A DNA stretch of 64,000 bases from Tenebrio molitor (lineage: Eukaryota; Arthropoda; Insecta; Coleoptera; Tenebrionidae): assembly GCF_963966145.1 (NCBI RefSeq), contig NC_091048.1, positions 26,102,001 through 26,166,000 on the forward strand, written 5' to 3'. The notes beneath the pieces were generated by a model. The model searched no databases and was not told the origin of the DNA. It was given only the letters and a program-made list of their open reading frames with translations. Position 1 is the stretch's first letter. The number at the start of each line of letters is the position of its first letter. Below, piece by piece: positions 53,700 through 64,000 of the stretch. The position numbers and the translations under genes are program-made.

Positions 53700-54110
53700 C
53701 GCGGGGCGATATCTTGGACCGCTTTCTCATAGTCGCGACTAACCTCGTTTTGGATATGTGCGATATGCACCTAGTGTCTGGGGCTCTATGCGCTTCGCAG
53801 CACCTTCAATTACACAGTGCATGTTCCTGATGTCCAGCACCGGAAACCGAGGGCGGACTGGGTCACGCACGGGTCAAAGAGAGTAGTCTTTGACCCGGTA
53901 CACTTCAGAGGTGTCCACCAGGACAATGCTCAAGCTTCTTCCATTGTACACGATCTAGTTCAGATAGTTCACATTGCGCTCCTAGTACCGGTATCTGCAA
54001 CAGATTCACTCTCGCTCATGCGGATGCAACACACTGTTCTAACTCAAATTTGAAAAAATCTAGTACCGCTAGTTTATCCATCTTGAGACCAAGCGATACG
54101 TTTCTTGTTG
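53700..54110. other. Upstream region of the 52.7-kb Osiris gene
   Basis: Moderate GC. The plus ORF at 53817-54053 has no recognisable domain. Nothing else is seen. Confidence 0.35.
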
Positions 54111-54119
54111 GTCTAAATA

Positions 54120-56060
54120 AGGTCAGATCAAGATGAGAAGGGAAAAAACATTGATGAATTTATAGATGAGTAATCAAGAATAATAACGATGATGAATAAA
54201 TTAAGTAAAGGGTAATTTGAAAACAAGCATTAAAAAGAAAAAGGGAAACAGAAGAAGATAATATTAAAAAAGTGAAGAAAAGAGAAACCAAAAACAATCC
54301 CTCAACAGAAAAGAACAAGAGATTTTGATTTACTAATAAAGAGGGATAAGGAAAATAAAAAATGAATAAAAAAATTACGAAATATAAAGAAGAAAAAGTT
54401 AGGAAATAAAGGAATCTAAGAAAATAACTGAAGAAGTGCCTTTGGAAGAAGCTAGGAGCATGGTTAACGAAACATCAGCACCATCACATCGACGATTGCA
54501 GCGGCATCACTTGGAAAACGTTAACACATGGGAAGTGTGGAAAACAATAAAACATTAATAAAAAATACAAAAACATACACTATAAGGAAAGGAAAGAATA
54601 AAATTAATGTAAGAGATGAGAGAATTAACAAGATGTTAAAGAAGCTTAAAACAATTAAATTAATATTAAAAAAACGAACAAAGGGGGATGCAAAGAATAA
54701 AACAGCGAAATGTGAGGAAGAATAGTGCCAAAGAGTGAAACAATTGTGAAAAGAGAAAAAATAAAAAAAATAAATAATAATAATAAAACAAAATATACAA
54801 GAATCGAAAATGTATGAAATGGAAACGATTTATCATATGATGCTTAGAAGACTAAAGAAATGAAAATGTAAAAAGCAAAAATCCAAGAAGAGCTAGTACA
54901 AAGTGTTTGAAAAGAATGAAAATAATAGGCGGAAACAAAAATATAAATAAAAAGACGAAACAAAAGGCCCAAGAAGCGAAAATAATCATAGAGAGATGAC
55001 AAGAATGAAGCTTAAAAAAAAGGAAAATATGCCTAAAAAGAAAAGAAATGTAAAGAACAAGAATAACGTGCGAAGAAAAAATAAATTTGTGTAGACAAGG
55101 GTAAAGAAAAAATAAGTACCAAATGAGAACAACGAAAAAAATTAGAATTTAAGAAAAGTACGAAATATAAAATATTTTTAAAGAACTATTAGAATCAAAA
55201 AACAGAGACAGATTTACAAGTTCAGATGTAAAAATGAAGATTAAGAAGAAAAAAAATGTGTGAAAAATAATCAAGATGTGAATAGAGTATAAAAAGAGAT
55301 AACAAATGTATAAGAATAAAATAGAGAGAATAAATCAATCAAAATAAGGAAAAAGAAGCGGGTGAAGAGTAGGAAAGAAAACAAGGGAATGCTAAGTAAT
55401 TGGGAAGAAAACAAATGAGAGAATGAAGAGAGGACCATTATGAAAAATAAATGAATTTAAAAAAAAAACAGGGAGAAAATAGTTTATTATACAACTATGT
55501 AGTTATGAAAGTCATACTTTTTTTATTGAATTTGCAGTTTGATTAACCAGGGCGTAGCATATTGTGATAAGTTAAGAAATTTGGCCTGAAAGGATTTATG
55601 AAAAGTAAAAAAAAAGTGGGTACGCTAGTACGCTTTGACAATCGTCTCCAAAGAGATGGAATAAAATGATGCAATAAAGTATGTACTACTTTCATTACGA
55701 TATGCAAAAACTATTAAACGTATCTAATTAGAATCTTCAAGAAAAATAAATTAATTTCAAGAAAAAATATAGAGCTGAAATTATTGGGACAAAAATAGAC
55801 GAATAACTATAAATTTAGTTGAAGAAATTGAACGAATGAAGAAAAAAAAATAAAAGTCGCAATATGTGAAAAATTTAAAGAAGTAACAAAGAGTTTAGTT
55901 CGATGAAGTCAAAAAAAAAACTCCACAAAAAAGAAAAGACAGAAAACTGAATACGATGAGCATTTCACAAAAGAACAGTACTTGAAATTTCAAATAATTT
56001 GGAGGGTAAGAATAACACATGTTATAAACAATGAAAAGAATCACGGAAAGAGGAAAAAAG
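54120..56060 (+). other. About 2-kb purine-strand-biased tract
   Basis: The plus strand consists mostly of A with G (AAAGAAAAAGGGAAACAGAA and similar) over nearly 2 kb, with few T or C runs. The ORF at 54528-54725 is a low-complexity by-product (Lys-rich). No gene or terminal repeat is recognised. Confidence 0.6.
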
Positions 56061-56201
56061 AATTAAGCCAATTCGATCAACTTTTCAATTGAACATATGT
56101 CATAAAGAAGCTTTGGCACGTTAAGATCCGAATAAAAAAATAAATGTACTAAATACACGTAAACTTGAAAAATTAAATTAGGGAATATTTTCTTTAATAT
56201 A

Positions 56202-57230
56202 CAGGGTGATTCATGTAGCCCGTTCCTTAGAAACTTTCTGATTTTCCAAAATCGTATTACATAATATAAAAATTGGTAGTCGACTATCATCCACTGCTCC
56301 AAGTTCAAATAAAATATTTTCAAAATGGCGACACTTCCGGAAATGCCGGAAATCGACGCCCACTTTGTTTTTTTAAATGGAAAGGTCCCATTTTGATTTC
56401 ATATTTGGATTCTACGTTCATTTTTGACTTTAGAACATCCTTCTGTTAACACTTATCTGTCATCCTTTTTGACCTGTCATTTTTTTTGCTAAAAAGCGGG
56501 GTTGCAGAGCTTCATTAAAAAATGTATAACTCCCGAACCATTGGAAATAATTAATTGAATTTTTTTTACTGAATTTCCAAAGATTTGGACGATTTTTTGC
56601 GCTATTAACGACGTTTTATTTATGTTTCATACGCCTACTGCAATTTTTCAAAATTGATAACCAAAAAATGTCGAAAACTTCATTTTTTTAAATAGCAACT
56701 CATTTCTCATACTAGATATAAGTGTAGAATTTAATTTTAAGGCAACTTTTATTAACATTGTGTATGCCTATTTCCAGCCGTTTTGGCATATTTTCTATTT
56801 TTTGAATAAAATATTCTTTTTTTTTCACGCAATTTTTATTTGAATTTTTATTCAAAAATAGCATTGCAATAAGTACTAGATAACAACAAAATAATGAAAA
56901 ACAAGCAAATTAACAAAAATGTGTGCACCGTTTTCATTGAAAATATTTGTTTGTTAATTTGCTTATTTTTTATTATTTTGTTGTTATTTACTGTCTATTG
57001 CATGCGATTTTTGAATAAAAATTCAAATAAAATAAAAAAAATATATTTTATTCAAAAAATAGAAATTACGCCAAAACGGCTGGATGGTGTCGATTTCCGG
57101 CATTTCCGAAAGTGTCGTCATTTTGAAAATATTTTATTTGAACTTGGAGCAGTGGATGATACTCGGCTACCAATTTTCGTATTAATACGATTTTGGGAAA
57201 TCTAAGGAACGGGCTACGTAAATCAGCCTG
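56202..57230. mobile_element. 1,029-bp foldback element with nested inner palindrome
   Basis: The left end CAGGGTGATTCATGTAGCCC and the right GGGCTACGTAAATCAGCCTG are inverted repeats flanked by TA (56200-56201, 57231-57232). The arms continue inward: ATTTCCGGCATTTCCG at right mirrors CGGAAATGCCGGAAAT at left. A second inner palindrome (about 56800-57060, centre near 56930, AACAAGCAAATTAACAAA against TTTGTTAATTTGCTTATTT) is nested inside. The ORF at 56894-57205 lies within these repeats and is not a gene. Confidence 0.78.
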
Positions 57231-57239
57231 TATTCTTTT

Positions 57240-58500
57240 GTTGCCTTGTTATTTTTTATTCGACAGAATAATTTATTATCGATATTGCCTCTCGTGGCTG
57301 ATGTCTCCCTTTCTGTTCGTCAACTTCACTCTCGCTGCTCCTCACGCACCGCCAAGCGTGCCCCACAACACAAACCTCCACCAATTCGTCCCAATCTGCG
57401 TCCGCTCGAACACATCTGGATTGCATCCTCTTGCATAATCTCGCTCTGTTGCGTCGTTTAAATGTTCGGATCAACTTTTTGCCGTTAGAAAGCAAAATCT
57501 TGGTCTAGCTTGAACCAATTCATAAAAAGCGGATCGTCGTGCAGACGATCGGCAAAAAACCGGCCACAATTAACAATTTATCGAAAGATGATGAAACTCT
57601 CGTCCTATCCAGGACACCCGAGCGATTCCGAAGTGGGTCAGATGAATTCTCTTGTCATAGTCACTTTTACTTTATTTACCTGTACCGGATATGTGCGCAT
57701 CAGTGAAAAGTCGCGTGCTTTCTTTTCTACAGTCGTTGCAAGGATCTTGACCGCTAACGACCATTGTACTTTGGGGTTCGCGCGGCCTCGTTTCTCCTCC
57801 ACGTCCTGGAACGGGCGGTGATGGCGATGAACCGTGCCCGAGGAGGCGTGAGAGTAAAAGTTGGTCCGATGAAAACTGAAACTAGTTTATTTAAGCAAAA
57901 CGTTAGGATAATTTGCATCTTTTCGGAATTAGCGCTTCTCTTGATTCTTATTTTGGCCGTGTGCGGGCAGTAAAAGTAAAACCATGTCAAATAATCAACA
58001 CACTCACATACCAAATGCGTTATTAATTCTAAGTCTAACTGTAGTTTACACGACGTTTCTAAGGTATTTGTATGTAATGGTGTCAAAAAGTCGCTACAGA
58101 ACTATATCGCCCATTAATAATTCGCATTTTGGCCAACAGGGAGAGCCCACATTGTTCGGCATCTCACTTAACATAAAATAAACACAATACTTTTTCCTGT
58201 ACAAGTTTTTAAATCTGCAACTGGAAAACAATCAGTTGGATAACGTAAAAACACAAACTATTTTTTTTTTTTAATTCGCTGTTGTTCTAGTTAGTCTTCT
58301 TGGGGTTCTAGAACTGTGTCAAGTTCCAACCAGAACATCTTTACCTTTAATGGATTTCTAATACTGTGTGAAAATCGACAAACACAATTGTTTTATCCAC
58401 CGTAATTAAGTAAAGGAGTATTAACAAGTATGTTACCTACTTTTGCTCACGCTAATTGAAAAAAATACTTCAGTGGTATTTGTGATAAAACAGAAAACTT
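57240..58500. other. Intergenic region, no supported gene
   Basis: GC-raised patches at 57290-57480 and 57510-57860 carry short ORFs in several frames. One plus frame reads LRPLEHIW, faintly like the DLNPIEHIW motif of Tc1 transposases, but nothing around it supports a transposase. Confidence 0.35.
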
Positions 58501-58509
58501 GAACTGACA

Positions 58510-58699
58510 GGGTTAGCTCATTTAAATGTATGCTTAAAGTTGGCGCTGAAGAGTCGATTGTGAACGCACCACTCGCCCGCAGAGTAAAAACACAAACGAC
58601 GCGAAAAGTGAGGTTAGATTTAAACAGCTGATCCGCGATCTGTAATCCATGGTGCGTTCACAACGCCTGCTTTGAGGATAAATTTAAATGAACGCCCGA
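58510..58699. mobile_element. TCGGGTG-family MITE, copy 6
   Basis: Shares GAAGAGTCGATTGTGAACGC and ATGGTGCGTTCACAA with the other copies. The right end AATTTAAATGAACGCCCGA is intact, while the left outer end is degraded. Confidence 0.72.
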
Positions 58700-59218
58700 T
58701 GTCGGTTTTTGTCATTAATTGCAGCAATTTTGGTTAATGAAAGTCCAATTAGGAAAACGATAACGAGATTATTGAGAAAAATATTATGTAGGGCAAACAT
58801 CTTAATTTAAATGTTCATGTCTTGAACGTAAAAATTGTTACTGTTTCATGCGAACATTCTGACATAATAATGATACTAAAATGTTTGTTTAAATTATTCA
58901 TTATCAAACCAAATCCTGAAGGTTTTGTTATAGTCATTTTACTTGATGAAAGTTCACTTAGGAAAACCCATCAGACGCTGAACACGAGATTGAACACGAC
59001 GAATTAGTTTATTGGTCTGGAAAATCCCGGATCTTGTAAAGTGAGTTTTCTATTACTGAAATAGATAGAAAATTCATCCAGAAAAATCGACGTAGTATTT
59101 ATACAAAAATTGCATGAAATCAATAATAATAATCGAGGCTCTAATAAGTACAAGAAAATCGGTAAATAATATTTTCTGAATTATTTTATTCTTGTATTAT
59201 TTATTTGTTTTTAAATAT

Positions 59219-59998
59219 AGTCCATTTTTTAATTATAGTCCGATGAGGTTAGTCCGAGTAAAGAAGTCGACATGACCTGCGTCTGCTTTTGACATTTGAC
59301 AGCAGCGCATGATGCTACCAATATTTGAAAATTTATGTAGGCAAAATGAGATAAATATCATTACAAATTTCAATTTTTGAGACTTTGAATTGTGTTCTTT
59401 CGTGCTTTCTTCGTTTTTCTGCAAATTCATTCCTCCGTTTTCATTCTGTCTTTCAAAAAACCGCTCCCTTCAAACTCTTTTGACAACTATTTATCAACTA
59501 ATAGGTCACATATATTAAAAATTGTTGAAAACAACACTAAACAACCACGTTTAGATTGTCTTTCTTTCTTCCTAGATTTTGTCTCGGCAACACCATGAAT
59601 TAGTTTACCCCCTTACACGTTAACTACCACTCTTGTAAGTTTCCGCGCAATTCCAATATTATTTTTGCAATTACAAATTCTCCAAATGAATCTGTCCACT
59701 TGCTGCGTAGCTTTTCGTTGGCATCATACATTTCAAACAAAATTAAACAAAATTATCACAAATAAAGTAGTTAAAACCTAACCTAAAAATTTGACGTCGC
59801 TAATGTAATACTAATAAACGTAGAACTCGCGTCTTGCTCTAATCGCACATGCTAAAGCGAGATGGATAGTGGGACACGTTTAATACAATACGTACAAGAA
59901 TTCGATGGCTTGTTTTACATTATGTTGAAAATAGACAACAATTAACAGTTGTTCTGCTTTTTAATTGATACATCGGACTATAATTAAAAAAATGGACT
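59219..59998. mobile_element. About 780-bp element with 28-bp inverted ends
   Basis: The left AGTCCATTTTTTAATTATAG and the right CTATAATTAAAAAAATGGACT are inverted repeats, extended inward by TCCGATG / CATCGGA. The interior has only short ORFs. The target duplication is not clear, so superfamily assignment is open. Confidence 0.65.
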
Positions 59999-60009
59999 TT
60001 ACCTACAAT

Positions 60010-62460
60010 GAGTACATAAATAAAGGTAAATAAGAATGAATCAATACAATTAAGACGCCATTTCCACTCTTTGCTCGTAGGTGTTACCTAATTGCAAAAT
60101 TCATACATAAAAAAAAATTAACAACACCTCATTCAATTGTGTTTTTGCTTCGACTTCCATTCTTAATTTTTTGTGAATTCTCTGCGTGTTCTATTTACAC
60201 TTATTTCGGTGGCAAACAAAACCCAGAGAAAAAGTGTAGATTAGGAAAGTTTTCATAATATCTGTGCGACCATTCAACTCCGAATAATACGAATCTGTTT
60301 CCATCTCTGAAATAATTTCAAAACGGGACCTCTGCCGGTGACATCAACGGATCAGAATGCGATCACATTTTAAGCTGACGAGAACCTCATGCAAATATCG
60401 TATTTATTCCATTACATCCTGAAAGTGGCATGTCCTTATGAAACCATTTAAAAATAGAAAACTCCCAATTACAGTTTCGGCCGGCGTGCAATTAGACCAG
60501 AAATACATAATCGCAGGACTTTATTAGCTCTTCCCACCATGAAATTATCGGTGCCATTTGGAAATCCAGGCCGTATTCTTCACGGTGAAGAGTTTTACCT
60601 TCGACCTGGCTGAGCCATCGGCGTCTTCTTTTCTTGATGGCTAATTGCGACTTGGGCCACTAAAAGCGACAGCGGTTCCCAGGATAGTTGGATAACTGTT
60701 AATCGGCAAAAAGAGCGGCCTCGAGCAGAAACGAAACCAAGAGTTGCATCCGAGCTCGTCATTAGCATGAAAACGGACCCGCGTGTTCTATTTGTTTTTG
60801 AAAACGACACGAATTTCACTGCGCTAATTGACCGCAGGAGGAAAGCGGGGAAGCCCCGACACCGAAAATCACCGGAAATAAATAACCGGGTGTCACAAAC
60901 AGATCGATCAATATCCGGTTAGCGCCGTTTTAATTAATCGAAAAACTTACCCCGTCGGAACGTAATTTTTGTTACCTAATTTGACAGGGGAGGAAGACGT
61001 GAAAAATTCGCTGCAATTTGGCTCGTTAAATAAGTAGCGAAGTGCGCTAATTACAAGTTTCGCTTCGAATTTCAGACGGGGATGGATTTTTATTGCTCTC
61101 GTGACATTTTTCAGGTGACGGGGTAGATTTTTATTTTTGGGCGATTTGTCTGAACCCCCGACGCGATCAAATTTTGTTGCTGCGTTATGTAAAAAGTTTG
61201 ATGGAGCTGATGGGAGATATTTGATTAAGGTTCCCAAGGCAACGCTTTTTGCGACATGGAAAAATTGAAAGCAAAAAGGATTACGCCGCCGGTAATTTAT
61301 TACCCGAACAGGGAAATAATGGAACGTCTCGTATTAAAAATAACTTAGACGGATTTAGACACTTGCCATCTACTGACACTTCTGCAGGAGGGAATCGCGC
61401 CTTAGGGATTTTCTGATCAGAGATGTGCGAATGCGTCTATCACAGTGTACGAATTTGTTACAAAACGAAAAACTAACGAGAAATGCTAAATGCTTTGGAA
61501 GAGAGAAACTGGAAACTACAGTTCGAAGCTTTATTGCAGCCGGTGTTTGTTACAGTTGTTTATTAGATTAACTGTTCTCACACGTTTAGCCAATCTAGTT
61601 ACAGTTAATAAAGCTAATAAACACAGCTTTTCCATTAAAAAATTTGTTATAAAGTTGTCGCACAAATTTTGATAAAATGGTTTCGAATGGTTAATCAAGA
61701 TCTTTCACCAAGAGATTAATTAATGTAAAACACTTTGAAGTATTATATTATTAACGTAGAGCATGATCTAGATAACATGCGTATAAAGCCCTAAGTGGGA
61801 TGTTTACGCACACGCGCGCAGCGATTCTTGTAATCCCACGGGTAAATAGTTATTTGTGTATCAAGCCCAAAAACTGCCCGTGTCTGACTTTACTGGCCGA
61901 GGCGCAGCCGAGGCATTTTTTGGCAGAGCATATTATATTTTTTAGGCAACCGTACGTACCTACTACAAAGAAAAAGACATCATTGGAAAAATTATAAATT
62001 TATTTTGTATCAACCTTTTTCAAATATGTAGCTTGCCGACAAAACTAGAAATTTACTATGTATTTGCAATACAAACTTATGTACATAGTTTATGACAACA
62101 GGACAATTATCGGTTTTGTCGGTTTCGTTGCTAACTTACTAAACAGACCCAAGAGATGGCGCCACGGTCAGCGTCCGAAAAAGAGTTACTTTTCGTCCGC
62201 TAGTGAGTACGTGAAATAACCGTTTTCATTAAACGTGGGTAAAAAATTAATTGTTTGAATTTTTCTCTCTTTGAGTTCCATTCAAAGACAATAAATATTG
62301 AACAACTGTCGTACTACTTTCTCTGTGTGATTGTACCCGTAAGAGTAATTTTAATAACTGTAAAGATATTAGTTTTCTATTGTTTGTGAACTGTGAAGGT
62401 ACAGTTTTTTCATTTAATTATTTAATTAGACATTTGTACCATCCAAGTAGTTCACGTATT
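60010..62460. other. Intergenic region, no supported gene
   Basis: At 60470-61300 the sequence is less AT-rich with short minus ORFs (60595-60819, 60947-61237) that have no motif. One palindrome-like site at 61874-61926. AT-rich elsewhere. Confidence 0.4.
61874..61926. repeat. Short palindrome with CCGAGGCGCAGCCGAGG centre
   Basis: CTGCC...GGCAG ends surround GGCCGAGGCGCAGCCGAGGC. A weaker member of the centre-related palindrome group. Confidence 0.5.
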
Positions 62461-62469
62461 GACAGTATC

Positions 62470-62745
62470 GCGCGTTCCAATGAAATCCTGGGCTCAGTAG
62501 GCGTTAAACCGTTTAGAACAGTGTAAAGTTTGAATTTCCCGCCGTTTGACACCAATGACATTTGTTTATGTTTAATTGGGACATAACTGAACAGTAAAGG
62601 GTGCCCTTATATATTTGCTTCGAGAATGGGAATCGGTACGTTATTCTATTTTTGGATGTAAAACATTGCAAAGAAAGAAAAAAAAGAAAAAAAATTTGTC
62701 TCTAAATTTTAGGTTAGCTGTCAACATACTCCAATTAATCTAAAG
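62470..62745 (+). repeat. Dispersed repeat, copy 2 (partner at 50745-51040)
   Basis: Same orientation and order of shared blocks as 50745-51040, with short indels. Confidence 0.65.
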
Positions 62746-62749
62746 AAGA

Positions 62750-63596
62750 TGAAATAGCTTAGGTTGGATTTCTTGCACTTTTAACTGATAACCAAGTTCG
62801 TGTATTTTGCTTTCAAATCGTCCCCAGAACTTGACCTACTGTGAAAGTAACTCAGTCTTTACTCTCCTGAACAAACCCTGAAAGTGTCTGGTGCGCCGGT
62901 AGCATGTTTACTTATCCGATTTGCCTCCACCAAATATGCTCGAGGCCCGATTTCGCCATCCGCCCACCACAAAGACTTCTAAATTCAAATTGACTTGTCC
63001 CGGAAATAAAAACAATTTCCCTCCAATTCTAAAAAAATACCCGGTCGAAACCCTCTCCTGGGCGGATGCACAACAATGTTTTTAAACGGGGATCGTTCAG
63101 ACAACACGTCAAGAACTCAAATATTGGATCCGTTTTCCTCGGAGACTCGTCGAATTGAAAAGCTCCGGATTATTTTACTGCAGAGGTAAAACACTTGTGG
63201 AATGAAAAGTCGCCGTCAAAGCAGCGCCGAGACTTAATCGATTCCGGGCGGCATCCAAACTTGCCAACTTCCAAAATCGAATCATGCAAGTTCATGCAGC
63301 GAAGTTGCCGTCGCGCCCCATAAAACCTGCAATCTGTACACCAGGATAATTGCAGGATGCGTCCCGGAATCGTGTTGGCACAGATGTCTCACTTTTTATT
63401 ATTTGATTTTATAACTGACGTTTATGTATTTTCGTTCAATTCGGTTTAGGGGTTCAACATCCTTTACTATCTGCGCCGCTTCCGAATTCCATCAACCCTC
63501 TCCCATAAATATTAAACGGGTTCGGGGGTTTACTGTCGAACTTTTAACGCACTCGCGGCCTCTTCGGTCGGGCCATTGATTGAATAAATTTAAGAA
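62750..63596. other. Intergenic region, no supported gene
   Basis: Moderate GC. No ORF with a motif and no repeat structure seen. It may be the upstream region of a gene that leaves the window on the right. Confidence 0.35.
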
Positions 63597-63770
63597 ATGG
63601 GGAACCGCGTCAGGGATGTACTACACCACTTGACGGAACTAAAGGACCGTAAACAATTCTTCCTCGACGAAGAATTCAACAACTTCTTAATAAATCAGTT
63701 GCGAGAATCTGTATTGATGAGAAACATTACCAAGAATGGTGCTACCCTAAGCAGTAGAGGTAGTATGTAT
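63597..63770 (+). CDS. Possible first coding exon of an unrecognised gene (partial)
   Basis: The ORF starts at ATG 63597, and its first 55 or so codons look protein-like (charged, amphipathic: RVRDVLHHLTELKDRKQFFL, NFLINQLRESVL). A possible donor (AGTAGAG|GTAGTATG) lies at about 63759, and what follows changes to AT-rich low-complexity coding. No domain is recognised, and the next exon would lie beyond the window or within its last 200 bases. It could equally be a chance ORF. Confidence 0.22.
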
Positions 63771-64000
63771 AATTTATGTTTATTTGTTTGTTTGTGCATC
63801 TCTGTGGCCTTAAGTGCTGAATCAATTTCGAAGAGATTTTCATTTCCTGATGGTTCATTTATCCATGGGTGACACAAGATATTTAAGAACACGCTATCTT
63901 ATCAGTAGTAGGTACAAAAATTAAATCGAAAGGGAGTGGTCGGTACAATGTAGGTTTATTTCTACACGTGAATGTCTCCAGAGTTGAAATTGACCCATTT

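Noticed and set aside
56894..57205. 103-codon plus frame
   Set aside because: Lies inside the inverted repeats of the foldback element.
57246..57461. Possible Tc1 transposase remnant (LRPLEHIW)
   Set aside because: Only a five-to-eight-residue resemblance; no catalytic Asp motifs or terminal repeats around it.
1..64000. tRNA genes, rRNA genes and CRISPR arrays
   Set aside because: No cloverleaf with A and B boxes, no rRNA stretch and no regularly spaced direct repeats were seen.

Overview
This is a stretch of an insect nuclear genome, most plausibly a beetle (inference). It is AT-rich and has many very short introns (about 49-67 bp). Its genes belong to insect-specific families: Osiris (DUF1676) secretory-pathway proteins and an insect odorant receptor. 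It is dense in small TA-flanked DNA transposons. No bacterial, viral, CRISPR or RNA-gene signal was found.

Layout. (1) 227-4185: an apparently complete P-element-like transposon with 50-bp perfect terminal inverted repeats, a 7-bp target duplication and a two-exon THAP-domain transposase on the minus strand. (2) 7.8-53.6 kb: a sparse cluster of seven Osiris genes: 7821-8599 (-), 13900-14625 (+), 16754-17501 (-), 23617-25695 (-), 31029-34567 (-), 41057-41873 (-) and 52703-53575 (-). Six of them have a TATA-like element at a promoter distance upstream of the start codon. Several have only a few tens of bases of leader, and most carry one short intron just before the RGKK-type linker. One (31029-34567) has its signal-peptide exon isolated by a 2.76-kb intron, and one (23617-25695) is a divergent four-exon member. 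(3) Embedded in the cluster is an inverted duplication of an odorant receptor gene. The minus copy (26768-28262) reads as a seven-exon receptor of about 393-400 residues. The plus copy (about 10.59-11.95 kb) is a pseudogene with a lost start codon, two in-frame stops and a small transposon inserted just upstream. The duplication arms flank three Osiris genes.

The space between genes is mostly repeats. There are at least a dozen TA-flanked MITE-type elements, including a six-copy family, two abutting elements sharing one TA, and two large foldback elements. One element carries three iterated 13-bp motifs near each end in mirror orientation. Seven palindromes have related centres (CGAGCG...AGCGAG type) but mostly unrelated arms. 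There is also a decayed reverse-transcriptase tail and two long purine-strand-biased tracts. Several GC-raised gene-free stretches may be conserved regulatory DNA, which cannot be tested from one sequence.

Functionally, Osiris proteins are known as membrane or secretory-pathway proteins of cuticle-forming epidermis and trachea, usually expressed together from one conserved cluster. The clustering, small introns and shared promoter layout fit that. I recognise the family with confidence but do not assign individual Osi numbers except as a positional guess in the findings.
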